NCBI RefSeq assembly: GCF_014191715.1
Contig: NZ_JACHWY010000001.1
Location: 1,054,001 to 1,118,000, forward strand
Direction of reading: 5' to 3'
Source: Litorivivens lipolytica
GTDB lineage: Bacteria; Pseudomonadota; Gammaproteobacteria; Pseudomonadales; Spongiibacteraceae
DNA: 64,000 bases
Position numbers and translations under genes: made by a program. Shown here piece after piece: positions 55,498 to 64,000 of this stretch; the stretch's first letter is position 1; each line of letters opens with the position of its first letter. A model generated the notes under the pieces. It searched no databases and was not told where the DNA came from. It saw only the letters and a list, made by a program, of their open reading frames with translations.

Positions 55498-58068
55498 TTA
55501 GGCTTCAGGCTCGGCGATGACTTCGCCTTCAACCTCTTCATCACTTTCTTCGATCCGCTCAACACCCACAAGATGCTCACCGGACTTCAGGCGAATCAGA
55601 CGCACACCCTGCGTATTACGGCTCAACACCGAAACTTCATCGGTACGAGTACGAACCAGCGTGCCCTGATCAGAGATCAGCATCAGCTCGTCGCCTTCAA
55701 ACACCTGCACGGCGCCAACCAGCGGGCCGTTGCGCTCGCTGGCCGCCATGGCGATAACACCCTGGGTACCACGACCTTTGGTGGGGAACTCGTCCAGCTC
55801 GGTGCGCTTGCCGTAACCATTTTCAGAAACGGTCAACACACGGCCACCCTCTTTCGGGATGATCAGCGAAATCATGCTATGACCTTCCGCCATGCGGATA
55901 CCGCGAACACCTTTTGCGGTACGGCCCATTGAGCGAACGTCTTCACCTTTAAAGCGAACCGCCTTGCCGGAGCTGCTGAACAGCATGACATCGCTGTCGG
56001 CGCCAGTAACGGCAGTGCCCACCAGACGATCACCCTCTTCCAGCTCAATCGCACGCAGGCCCACGCTGCGCTGACGAGAGAAATCCACCAGCGGGGTTTT
56101 CTTCACGGTGCCATTGGCGGTGGCAAAGAACAGGTAGTGATCTTCTAGGTACTCGTCGATTTTGAGAATCGAGGTGATCTTTTCGCTTTCATCCAGCGGC
56201 AGCAGATTGACGATGGGGCGACCGCGTGAATTACGGCCCGCCACCGGAATCTGATACACCTTGATCCAGTAGACCTTACCCAAATTGGAGAAACACATCA
56301 GGGTATCGTGGGTATTGGCGATCATCAGGTGTTCGATGAAATCCTCATCTTTTACCTGGGTCGCGCTCTTGCCCATACCGCCGCGCTTCTGGGCCTGATA
56401 ATCGTCCAGTGGCTGGGTTTTGGCGTAACCGGAGTGAGAAATCGTCACCACCCGGTCTTCTTCATTAATCAGGTCTTCAACGGTCAGATCCATCATCGAT
56501 TCGATGATTTCAGTGCGGCGTTCATCGCCGTATTCGGCTTTAACCGCTTCCAGCTCTTCGCGAATAACCGTTTTCAGTTTTTCCGGATCACCCAGAATGG
56601 TCAGGTACTCGGCAATTTCCGCCAGTTTTTCCTGATATTCGCCGAGCAGCTTTTCATGTTCCAGACCAGTCAGCTTCTGCAGACGCAGTTCCAGAATCGC
56701 CTGCACCTGAGCCGGCGACAAGTGATAGTTGCCGTCGTGCATACCGTACTGGGGTTCCAGCTCATCCGGGCGACAGGCTTCTTCACCGGCGCGCTCCAGC
56801 ATGGCCATTACCGAGCCCGGCTCCCAGCCTTTCGCCAGCAACGCATCTTTTGCGTCCTGAGCGGTGGCTGAGGCTTTGATCAGAGCGATAACCTCATCGA
56901 TATTGGCAATCGCGACCGCCAGACCTTCAAGAATATGACCGCGCTCGCGCGCCTTACGCAGCAAGTAAATGGTGCGACGGGTAACGACTTCACGGCGGTG
57001 ACGCAGGAAGTATTCCAGCAGGCCTTTCAGGTTAATCTGCTTGGGCTGCTCATCGACCAGCGCGACGATATTGATACCAAATACCGTCTGCAGCTGAGTC
57101 TGGGTGTAAAGGTTATTAAGAATGACCTCGCCGCTTTCGCCGCGCTTCATCTCGATAACAACCCGCAGACCGTCCTTGTCCGACTCGTCGCGCAGCTCGG
57201 AAATGCCTTCGATTTTCTTTTCTTTAACCAGCTCGGCAATCTTTTCGATCAGCCGCGCCTTGTTCACCATATACGGCAGTTCCGTAATGATGATGGTGTC
57301 CTTGTTGGTTTTCTCGTTGGTGATCACTTCGGCGCGCGAACGCACATAAATGCGGCCACGGCCGGTGCGGTAGGCCTGCAGGATGCCCGCACGGCCGTTG
57401 ATGATGCCCGCGGTGGGGAAATCCGGGCCCGGAATAAACTCCATCAGTTCATCCACGGTAATGTCTTCGTTGTCCAGCAGGGCAAGACAGCCGCCCACAA
57501 CCTCACTCAGATTATGCGGCGGAATATTGGTCGCCATACCGACCGCGATGCCGGATGAACCGTTTACCAGCAGGTTGGGGATCTTGGTCGGCATAACCGC
57601 CGGAATCTGCTCGGTGCCGTCGTAGTTAGGCACCCAGTCCACGGTTTCCTTGTCCAGATCGGCGAGGATTTCGTGTGAAATTTTCTGCATGCGGATTTCG
57701 GTGTAACGCATCGCCGCCGCAGAGTCACCGTCGATCGAACCGAAGTTACCCTGACCATCCACTAGCATGTAGCGCAGCGAGAAAGGCTGAGCCATACGTA
57801 CGATGGTGTCGTACACCGCCGAGTCGCCGTGGGGGTGGTATTTACCGATAACGTCACCGACCACACGGGCCGACTTCTTGTAGGGCTTGTTCCAGTCGTT
57901 GTTCAGTTCGCTCATGGCGAACAGCACACGGCGGTGCACTGGCTTCAGGCCGTCGCGCACGTCCGGCAGGGCGCGCCCGACAATAACGCTCATGGCATAA
58001 TCGAGGTAGGACTTTTTCAGTTCGTCCTCGATATTGACCGGCAATATTTCCTTCGCTAACTCACCCAT
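55498..58068 (-). CDS. gyrA: DNA gyrase subunit A
   Basis: Breakage-reunion subunit of gyrase. The 856-residue protein has the DNA-cleavage core with catalytic Tyr122 ([10 protein letters not shown]), and the quinolone-determining region [19 protein letters not shown] with Ser83 and Asp87, which are the wild-type residues at E. coli positions. The C-terminal beta-pinwheel includes the GyrA-box QKRGGMG and repeated [12 protein letters not shown] type blades. Its acidic tail ([17 protein letters not shown]) is typical. It is the first gene of the gyrA-serC-pheA-hisC-tyrA-aroA-cmk-rpsA block. Confidence 0.98.
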   Translation of the reverse strand: MGELAKEILPVNIEDELKKSYLDYAMSVIVGRALPDVRDGLKPVHRRVLFAMSELNNDWNKPYKKSARVVGDVIGKYHPHGDSAVYDTIVRMAQPFSLRYMLVDGQGNFGSIDGDSAAAMRYTEIRMQKISHEILADLDKETVDWVPNYDGTEQIPAVMPTKIPNLLVNGSSGIAVGMATNIPPHNLSEVVGGCLALLDNEDITVDELMEFIPGPDFPTAGIINGRAGILQAYRTGRGRIYVRSRAEVITNEKTNKDTIIITELPYMVNKARLIEKIAELVKEKKIEGISELRDESDKDGLRVVIEMKRGESGEVILNNLYTQTQLQTVFGINIVALVDEQPKQINLKGLLEYFLRHRREVVTRRTIYLLRKARERGHILEGLAVAIANIDEVIALIKASATAQDAKDALLAKGWEPGSVMAMLERAGEEACRPDELEPQYGMHDGNYHLSPAQVQAILELRLQKLTGLEHEKLLGEYQEKLAEIAEYLTILGDPEKLKTVIREELEAVKAEYGDERRTEIIESMMDLTVEDLINEEDRVVTISHSGYAKTQPLDDYQAQKRGGMGKSATQVKDEDFIEHLMIANTHDTLMCFSNLGKVYWIKVYQIPVAGRNSRGRPIVNLLPLDESEKITSILKIDEYLEDHYLFFATANGTVKKTPLVDFSRQRSVGLRAIELEEGDRLVGTAVTGADSDVMLFSSSGKAVRFKGEDVRSMGRTAKGVRGIRMAEGHSMISLIIPKEGGRVLTVSENGYGKRTELDEFPTKGRGTQGVIAMAASERNGPLVGAVQVFEGDELMLISDQGTLVRTRTDEVSVLSRNTQGVRLIRLKSGEHLVGVERIEESDEEVEGEVIAEPEA

Positions 58069-58418
58069 CTACAACGGTGTCCTCAGTCGATCGAATTGTT
58101 ATAGCTTTCATTGGTTGCCACCCACGCCTGACAAAGACTGTGCATCGACAGGCTCTGAAATTGAAATAAACAGAACCGGCGTGCGATTCGCCGAAGGCGT
58201 CGCAATGGCGCAGGGTAACGACCGGGGAAATCCCCTCAGGAGCTGACACCGCAGCGGGCGCCAGACACCGAAATCAAGTCGGCTAGAATAGCACAGGCGG
58301 CCCCGTTTCTCACAGTAAATTGCAGGCAGATACAGACCCTTAGCTCAGATTTGGCAGCACATTCAGCGACATTGCGGTTATACTCACGGCCTTTAACCCT
58401 TACAGCCCGAAAGTCGCC
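58069..58418. other. Divergent intergenic region between gyrA and mtaD
   Basis: A 350-bp non-coding region that must hold the promoters of gyrA (minus) and mtaD (plus). TATACT at 58379-58384 and, on the minus strand, TATTCT near 58285-58290 are possible -10 elements, but I could not pair either with a convincing -35. No RNA gene or repeat was seen. Confidence 0.4.
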
Positions 58419-59747
58419 ATGCAGCAGCCCGCAAATTGCCTGATTTTTGCACAATGGATCATCACCCTCGACCCTGCCAAGCCGGTTCTCACGGACCACG
58501 CACTGGCCATCGCTGGCGACCGCATCAGCGCGATTCTGCCCACCGTTGAGGCGCGCAAACTAGCCGCTGACAAGATTGTCGAGCTGCCCAACCACGCCCT
58601 GATGCCGGGCCTGATCAACAGCCACGGCCACGCCGCCATGAGTCTGTTCCGGGGCATGGCCGACGACCTGCCGCTGGATACCTGGCTGAACGAGCATATA
58701 TGGCCCGCCGAAGGCCAATGGGTCAGCGAAGAGTTTGTGCGCGATGGGGTAGAGCTGGCCATGGCGGAAATGATCCGCAGCGGCACCACCACCTTTTCGG
58801 ATATGTACTTCTTCCCGAATATCGCAGCCAAAACCATTACCAAAGCGGGCATGCGCGCCCAACTGGCCTTTCCGGTTTTCGAATTTCCCAGTAATTGGGG
58901 GCAGACCCCGGACGAATATATTCACAAGGGCCTGCAGGTTCACGACGATAACAAGCACAACCCGCTGATCACTGTGGCCTTTGGTCCGCACGCCCCCTAT
59001 ACCGTGGGCGACGACACCATGAGCCGGGTAGCCACGCTTGCGGCTGAGCTGCACGACGGTGAATTCAATATCCAGATCCACACTCACGAGACCGACTTTG
59101 AGGTCGAGCAGTCAATCAAGGATCACGGCATGCGCCCGATCCAGCGTCTGGCCGAACGCGGCTTGTTGGGCCCTCGAACCCAGTGCGTGCACTTGGTCAG
59201 TCTGAACGATGACGACATCCAGACATTGGCCGACCACAACTGTCACGCGGTGCACTGCCCCGAATCCAATATGAAACTGGCTAGCGGCTTTTCACCAGTG
59301 AAGAAGATGCTGGACGCCGGCATCAATGTCGCACTGGGCACCGATGGTGCCGCCAGCAACAACACCCTGAACCTGTTCAATGAAATGCGCGCCGCCGCCC
59401 TCCTCGCCAAGGGCCTCAGCGGCGATGCCTGCGCAGTGCCCGATAGTCTCGCCCTGCAAATGGCCACCCTGAACGGCGCCCGCGCTATGGGGCTGGATAA
59501 CGATCTGGGCTCGCTGGAAATCGGCAAGCTGGCCGATGTCATCGCCGTCGATCTTTCCGCCGTAGAACAACAACCGGTCTACGAGCCGATCTCCCAGCTG
59601 GTTTATACCCAAGCGGGCTCAGCGGTCAGCCACAGCTGGATCAACGGCAAGCTGGTCATGGACAACCGCCTCCTGACCACCCTGAATATCGACGACATTC
59701 GCGAACGCGCACAGGCCTGGCGTCAGCAGATCGCCAAAACCTCATAA
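58419..59747 (+). CDS. mtaD: TRZ/ATZ-family hydrolase: methylthioadenosine/S-adenosylhomocysteine deaminase-like
   Basis: Amidohydrolase-superfamily nucleoside deaminase of 442 residues. Metal-binding motifs: MPGLINSHGHAAMSL (HxH at about 69-71), HTHETDFEV, and the late GTDGAASNNTLNLFNEMR with the catalytic Asp. It begins with a beta domain (QPANCLIFAQWIITLDPAK). In pseudomonads the gene in this position, upstream of ubiG, deaminates 5'-methylthioadenosine; the same activity is inferred here. It is divergent from gyrA and 36 nt before ubiG. Confidence 0.9.
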   Translation: MQQPANCLIFAQWIITLDPAKPVLTDHALAIAGDRISAILPTVEARKLAADKIVELPNHALMPGLINSHGHAAMSLFRGMADDLPLDTWLNEHIWPAEGQWVSEEFVRDGVELAMAEMIRSGTTTFSDMYFFPNIAAKTITKAGMRAQLAFPVFEFPSNWGQTPDEYIHKGLQVHDDNKHNPLITVAFGPHAPYTVGDDTMSRVATLAAELHDGEFNIQIHTHETDFEVEQSIKDHGMRPIQRLAERGLLGPRTQCVHLVSLNDDDIQTLADHNCHAVHCPESNMKLASGFSPVKKMLDAGINVALGTDGAASNNTLNLFNEMRAAALLAKGLSGDACAVPDSLALQMATLNGARAMGLDNDLGSLEIGKLADVIAVDLSAVEQQPVYEPISQLVYTQAGSAVSHSWINGKLVMDNRLLTTLNIDDIRERAQAWRQQIAKTS

Positions 59748-59783
59748 ACGAGAAGGCCTGAATAAAAGACGAGGTAGCTATCC

Positions 59784-60500
59784 ATGTCTCAGCAAGACAC
59801 TCAAAAAAATGTCGACCCGGCGGAAATCGCCAAATTTGAAGAGCTCGCCCACCGCTGGTGGGACAGAGAAAGCGAGTTCAAACCGCTACACGATATCAAC
59901 CCACTGCGCGTCAACTACATTGACGAACGCGCGCCGCTGGCGGGCAAATTGGTAATCGACGTGGGTTGCGGCGGCGGCATTCTCAGTGAGGCCATGGCGC
60001 AGCGCGGCGCGAACGTAACCGGCATTGATATGGGGGAGGCGCCGCTGAGCGTTGCCCGCCTGCATCAACTAGAATCCGGCGTCGAGGTGGACTATCAACA
60101 GACCACCGCCGAAGAGATGGCCTTGGAGCACCCGGAAGCCTTTGACCGGGTCACCTGCCTGGAAATGCTGGAACACGTGCCGGAACCGGCTTCCGTTATC
60201 AAAGCCTGCGCTGCCCTGTGCAAGCCCGGTGGTGAGCTATTTTTCTCCACGATTAACCGCAACCCCAAATCCTTTGCCTTTGCCGTGGTTGGCGCCGAAT
60301 ACGTACTGCGCCTGCTGCCGAAAGGCACTCACGAATACGCCAAATTTATTCGCCCCTCGGAACTGGCCACTTATATTCGCGAAGCGGGTCTGGTGTTGAA
60401 CGACGTTACCGGCATGACCTACAACCCCTTCACCAAACGCTACAAGCTGGGCGGCGATACCGACGTTAACTACATCGTTCACGCCAGCAAGCCCGCATGA
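59784..60500 (+). CDS. ubiG: Ubiquinone biosynthesis O-methyltransferase
   Basis: SAM-dependent O-methyltransferase for both O-methylation steps of ubiquinone synthesis. The 238-residue protein has the N-terminal [29 protein letters not shown], the SAM motif [29 protein letters not shown] at about 55-82, [16 protein letters not shown], and the [33 protein letters not shown] segment specific to UbiG. GAGG precedes the ATG. Its stop overlaps the mupP start (ATGA). Confidence 0.97.
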   Translation: MSQQDTQKNVDPAEIAKFEELAHRWWDRESEFKPLHDINPLRVNYIDERAPLAGKLVIDVGCGGGILSEAMAQRGANVTGIDMGEAPLSVARLHQLESGVEVDYQQTTAEEMALEHPEAFDRVTCLEMLEHVPEPASVIKACAALCKPGGELFFSTINRNPKSFAFAVVGAEYVLRLLPKGTHEYAKFIRPSELATYIREAGLVLNDVTGMTYNPFTKRYKLGGDTDVNYIVHASKPA

Positions 60501-61153
60501 TTTCAGCCCTATTATTTGATCTCGACGGCACGCTGATCGATACCGCGCCGGATTTTGCCGAGGTGTTGAACGGCATGCGTCGTCGTCGCGAACTGCCGGA
60601 TATTCCTTTTGCGGATATCCACGCCACCGTATCCGACGGCGCCCGGGCACTAGTTGAGCTGGGCTTTGATTTAAGTGAAGGAGAAGAAGGATTTGAGGCG
60701 CTGCGACAGGAACTGCTGGACCACTATTTAAAAAGCCTGTCGGTGCATTCTCGCCTCTACCCCGGCATGGACGACGTGCTGAGCTGGGCCGAAAGCCGCG
60801 AGATCCCTTGGGGCGTTGTCACCAATAAGCCCTCGCTGTACGCCGAGCCCCTGCTGCGTGATCTCGAGCTCGACGCGCGCTGCGCCAGTCTGATCTGCCC
60901 GGATCACGTTAAACAGCGCAAACCTCACCCCGAACCCATCCTCTTGGCCTGCGCCCGCATTGGCGTCGACGCGCGCTCAGCGGTGTATGTGGGCGACCAC
61001 CGCCGCGATATTGAGGCGGGCAAAAACGCAGGCTGCACCACCATCGCCTGCCGTTACGGCTACGTTCACGACAGCGACCCAGCAGAGAGCTGGGGCGCTG
61101 ACTATACTGTCGATAAGGCCAACGAGCTGACTGCATTACTGGAGACGCTGTGA
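60497..61153 (+). CDS. mupP: HAD phosphatase, probable N-acetylmuramic acid 6-phosphate phosphatase MupP
   Basis: HAD-superfamily phosphatase of 218 residues. Motif I is [16 protein letters not shown] at about 5-20; motif II is [14 protein letters not shown]; motif III/IV are [13 protein letters not shown] and [18 protein letters not shown]. It has the phosphoglycolate phosphatase-like layout. In pseudomonads the gene between ubiG and the yciK-type SDR was shown to be mupP, part of cell-wall recycling; the assignment here rests on that position and on length. It overlaps ubiG and yciK by 4 bp each. Confidence 0.85.
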   Translation: MISALLFDLDGTLIDTAPDFAEVLNGMRRRRELPDIPFADIHATVSDGARALVELGFDLSEGEEGFEALRQELLDHYLKSLSVHSRLYPGMDDVLSWAESREIPWGVVTNKPSLYAEPLLRDLELDARCASLICPDHVKQRKPHPEPILLACARIGVDARSAVYVGDHRRDIEAGKNAGCTTIACRYGYVHDSDPAESWGADYTVDKANELTALLETL

Positions 61154-61905
61154 TTCATACGCTTCCCGAAAACTTTCAACCTGAAGCTGATTGCCTCAAG
61201 GGCAAAAACATTCTGGTAACCGGTGCCGGCGATGGCATTGGCCGAGCCGCTGCCCTGACTTACGCCGCTCACGGGGCGACGGTTATTCTGCTGGGCAAAA
61301 CCGTCGAAAAGCTGGAATCCGTTTACGACGAGATTGAGGCAGTCGGCGGCGCTCAACCTGCGATCTATCCGATGCATCTCAATGGCGCCGTGTTCAAGGA
61401 TTATGAAGATTTGCGCAACACGCTGGCCAAGGAATTCGGTGTTTTGCACGGCCTGCTCCACAACGCCAGCGTGCTGGGCGAGCGCAAGGCCATAGCCCAG
61501 ACATCGATTGACAGCTGGAGCGAGGTAATGCAGGTCAACGTCAACGCCCAGTTTATGCTGACCCATGCCCTGCTACCGATCATGGAAATTCCCGACACCG
61601 CCTCTATTATTTTCACCTCGTCCAGCGTCGGCCGCACCGGGCGCGCGTACTGGGGGGCTTACGCGGTTTCCAAGTTCGCCACGGAAGGATTGGTGCAGGT
61701 GCTGGCAGATGAATTGGCCAACACCAGCGGTATTCGCGTTAACAGCCTTAACCCCGGTGCCACCAACACCGGCATGCGCCGCGCCGCTTATCCTGGCGAA
61801 GACCCGCAGACTAACCCCTCACCGCAAGAGATTATGCCGCTTTATCTCTACCTGATGAGCGACGAAAGCCGCGAGCAGACCGGGTTGCAGTGGAACGCGC
61901 AATAA
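61150..61905 (+). CDS. yciK: YciK-type short-chain dehydrogenase
   Basis: A 251-residue SDR with the NAD(P) motif NILVTGAGDGIGRAAA, LLHNASVLGE in place of NNAG, and the catalytic Ser-Ser and YAVSK motifs (SSSVGRTGRAYWGAYAVSKFATEG). The YciK family is a conserved SDR of unknown substrate. The GTG start at 61150 overlaps the mupP stop (GTGA) and has GGAG upstream. It is the last gene of the mtaD-ubiG-mupP-yciK unit. Confidence 0.9.
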   Translation: MIHTLPENFQPEADCLKGKNILVTGAGDGIGRAAALTYAAHGATVILLGKTVEKLESVYDEIEAVGGAQPAIYPMHLNGAVFKDYEDLRNTLAKEFGVLHGLLHNASVLGERKAIAQTSIDSWSEVMQVNVNAQFMLTHALLPIMEIPDTASIIFTSSSVGRTGRAYWGAYAVSKFATEGLVQVLADELANTSGIRVNSLNPGATNTGMRRAAYPGEDPQTNPSPQEIMPLYLYLMSDESREQTGLQWNAQ

Positions 61906-62017
61906 AAGCCATAGGAAACGGTAATAGTTGGCAACAATTAAATACACTGGATATCGCTGAAAACTGATCCCAAACGATTGGCGTACACTAATAACTCGTG
62001 TACCGCCCGGAGCAATC

Positions 62018-64000
62018 GTGGATCGTCGTTTTATTATCAAAAGCTTAGTTTCCAGACCCAACGCGTGGTTTAAGTCGCGTTCCCTTCAAAGCCCCAAAAA
62101 CACTGCCCTACTCACATGCGCCCTGCTCCTGAGCGCCTGCGGTGGTGGCGGTGGCGGCAGCGATGGCGCGGCCCCTGTACCGCAAATTGATTCTGTGACC
62201 GTTGCCGCCCGCGATGCGACAACGGTGACATTTGCCGAAAATGTTGTACTGCAACTAACTGACACCACCTTTGCCGAAGAGCGCACGCTGACCTACGAGC
62301 GAGTTTCCGAAGGCGATAAAATCATTTATCGATTTGGCCCCGCGGATCTCAGTACGCTAACACCGGCCAAACTCACCTTACCCGCAGGGGACGTGGGCCG
62401 CTGGGTCATCGCCCGGCAAGATTCTGAAGACCGCACGCGAATACTGCTTAGCTCAGTCGACAACAGCGCTGACGGCACTGTGTCTGCCGTCATTACCGAG
62501 CTGGGTGACTATGTGTTAGTCCCGCGACCGGAAGCCACCCCCGCCGCGAAGGTTGGTCCAGCCTGTGATGAAACGGCCACAGAACAAACGCTTCGCTTTA
62601 TTCATGTTGCCGACCTGCACGCGCGCTACGGCAGCCCGGAAAAAAACTACAGCCGAATCAAGCACTATCACAAACAGGCGGTGGCAAATAACCCCTACAC
62701 CCTGTTTACCAATGGTGGCGATGATTTTGAGAAAGGCAGCATCGCCGAGCTTAAATCTGAAGGGGCGGCGACCGTTGAAGCCACCCGGGCGATGGAATTT
62801 GATGTGCGCGTTGTGGGAAATCATGATTTCGCCTGGGGCGCTGACACTTTGCTGGATTACGTTACCGACGAACACGCGCAAGTGTTGGCGAGCAACAGCC
62901 ACTACCAGGGTGATCCCCCGCTCCCCTTTAATGCCAAAGATTTTGTTGCGCTCGAGGTCGGCTGCCTAACGGTCGGCTTCTTCGGCATGAGTTCAGTTCC
63001 CTGGAATGAATTCGACGAACAATTGGATACTGCCCCTATTCCCAACTTTGTCTCTGAAGTCCGTATGAACTGGGAGTGGCAATCCATCATTCGCGGCGCC
63101 ATCAGTCAGTACCGCGACCAAGTAGATGTGCTGGTCATGGTCAGTCATCTTGGTGTCGGGAAAGACACACGGTTTCTGGAAGAATTTCCTGAAGTAGATC
63201 TTGCCCTCGGCGGCCACACCCACGGCGGTGTAAACTTTGAAGAAACCCGTTCAGGCAACTTGGTACTCCAGCCTGACTTCTACGGCGATGGCTTAAGTGA
63301 CCTTACCCTCACCTATTCCCTGCCCGGTAAGAAACGCAGCGCCCCTCCCAATGTCGTCAATATCGAGGTGGAAGACCTCGACACATTTGACGCAGACACT
63401 CAGAACGCTATTGACGCCATCATGGCAAAATATGCGCCCGAGGCCTTTACCGATGTCGCTGTTGTGGATAGTTACCCTACCAAAGAAGAGCTAGCTCAAA
63501 TCGCAGCACGCGCAGCCATTTATCATCACAACGTAGATGCTGTACTGATCGCCCCGAATCTGGTCGATAACCTTTGGCTACCAGGCGGCGTTGACGCCAA
63601 TGACTTCCATTTCGCCTATCAGGTTGAACGACAGGTTGCCGACACCCCCGGCTTCAACGCGCTGTACCGCGTTGAGGTCAGCAAGTCCGACTATCAAGCC
63701 ATGAAGGCCGCGCAACCCACTTGGGTGAATGAAGAGGCGGATGGCATCGACAGCAAACAAACCGTGGTCGTCGCCTTGCACAAGGCACCAGCCCTAAATA
63801 TGCCCACGTTTTTTAATGGCGTTCAGGCAGACGTTGACGTGCGGGACAACCTCCTTTCAGAGACCTGGGAAAGCCTGGACGCCTACGCTCGACATCGCAC
63901 GACCCAATGCCTCTATCTCGACAGTGACAGACGACTAGTGGCCGAAGGCTGTAATGAAGATGACGTCACCACGACCTGGCAATTTCATAGTGACGGAAAC
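62018..64000 (+). CDS. 5'-nucleotidase / metallophosphatase-like lipoprotein, 3' end outside window
   Basis: Partial gene: 661 codons are present and no stop is reached. GTG at 62018 has GGAG upstream. The product has a long basic n-region, then LLTCALLLSAC with the lipobox Cys at residue 41, followed by a six-glycine linker, so it is a lipoprotein. A beta-rich domain precedes the phosphoesterase motifs: RFIHVADLHARYG, TNGGDDFEKGS, VVGNHDFAWG, VMVSHLG and ALGGHTHG. The C-terminal part matches the UshA-type 5'-nucleotidase substrate domain (AARAAIYHHNVDAVLIAPNL). Likely outer-membrane or periplasmic nucleotide or sugar-nucleotide hydrolase; not followed to its end. Confidence 0.85.
   Translation, partial: MDRRFIIKSLVSRPNAWFKSRSLQSPKNTALLTCALLLSACGGGGGGSDGAAPVPQIDSVTVAARDATTVTFAENVVLQLTDTTFAEERTLTYERVSEGDKIIYRFGPADLSTLTPAKLTLPAGDVGRWVIARQDSEDRTRILLSSVDNSADGTVSAVITELGDYVLVPRPEATPAAKVGPACDETATEQTLRFIHVADLHARYGSPEKNYSRIKHYHKQAVANNPYTLFTNGGDDFEKGSIAELKSEGAATVEATRAMEFDVRVVGNHDFAWGADTLLDYVTDEHAQVLASNSHYQGDPPLPFNAKDFVALEVGCLTVGFFGMSSVPWNEFDEQLDTAPIPNFVSEVRMNWEWQSIIRGAISQYRDQVDVLVMVSHLGVGKDTRFLEEFPEVDLALGGHTHGGVNFEETRSGNLVLQPDFYGDGLSDLTLTYSLPGKKRSAPPNVVNIEVEDLDTFDADTQNAIDAIMAKYAPEAFTDVAVVDSYPTKEELAQIAARAAIYHHNVDAVLIAPNLVDNLWLPGGVDANDFHFAYQVERQVADTPGFNALYRVEVSKSDYQAMKAAQPTWVNEEADGIDSKQTVVVALHKAPALNMPTFFNGVQADVDVRDNLLSETWESLDAYARHRTTQCLYLDSDRRLVAEGCNEDDVTTTWQFHSDGN

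Overview
The window comes from the chromosome of a Gram-negative gammaproteobacterium. The gene order is the one seen in pseudomonads and marine relatives: thrS-infC-rpmI-rplT-pheS-pheT-ihfA-merR-tRNA-Pro, gyrA-serC-pheA-hisC-tyrA-aroA-cmk-rpsA-ihfB-lapA-lapB-pyrF-comEA, and mtaD-ubiG-mupP-yciK. A secreted cellulase-type enzyme with a cellulose-binding-like domain, several amidohydrolases, a fatty acyl-CoA synthetase and a PhoD phosphatase fit a free-living, probably marine or particle-associated heterotroph (for example the Cellvibrio/Spongiibacter side of the class). That placement is inference from gene content only.

Layout. 0-2.2 kb: an acyl-CoA synthetase and a recX that is not next to recA, both on the minus strand. 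2.3-11.7 kb: a compact plus-strand Tad (tight adherence / Flp pilus) operon, flp-tadV-tadE-rcpC-rcpA-tadA-tadB-tadC-tadD-DUF3613-tadG, with most genes overlapping or nearly so. No tadZ (cpaE) or rcpB is in the cluster. 11.6-14 kb: a minus-strand two-gene unit of unknown function behind a near-consensus Fur box, whose distal gene overlaps the 3' end of tadG, followed by a GH8 glycosidase lipoprotein. 14-19.3 kb: SPFH protein, SDR, luciferase-like oxidoreductase, Bcr/CflA-type exporter and an ion-channel-like protein. 19.5-28.2 kb (minus): tRNA-Pro(GGG) with a 24-bp perfect hairpin against its 3' end, an MscS channel, then the translation operon merR-ihfA-pheT-pheS-rplT-rpmI-infC-thrS (listed left to right). 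infC appears to start at a rare ATC codon.

28.4-43.9 kb is accessory metabolism: two amidohydrolases (one divergent from a LysR regulator), PhoD, a CBS-domain protein, small conserved proteins, a secreted protein with a putative hydrolase domain, a porin, acetyl-CoA synthetase, a TetR regulator, an SLC13/TrkA-C permease and a DHH phosphoesterase. 44-58 kb (minus) is the large gyrA to comEA block, combining aromatic amino acid, serine and histidine-type aminotransferase genes with rpsA, ihfB, LPS control (lapAB) and pyrF. 58.4-61.9 kb (plus) is mtaD-ubiG-mupP-yciK. A 5'-nucleotidase-like lipoprotein runs off the right edge.

The main non-coding signal is a set of four palindromic repeats from two unrelated families. 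Each family has two copies, and each copy begins 5-10 nt downstream of a stop codon within a minus-strand gene series. Two of these interrupt the conserved pairs pheS/pheT and tyrA/aroA. The best candidates for undescribed biology are the Fur-box two-gene unit, the DUF3613 protein coupled to tadD, and these stop-codon-proximal palindromes.
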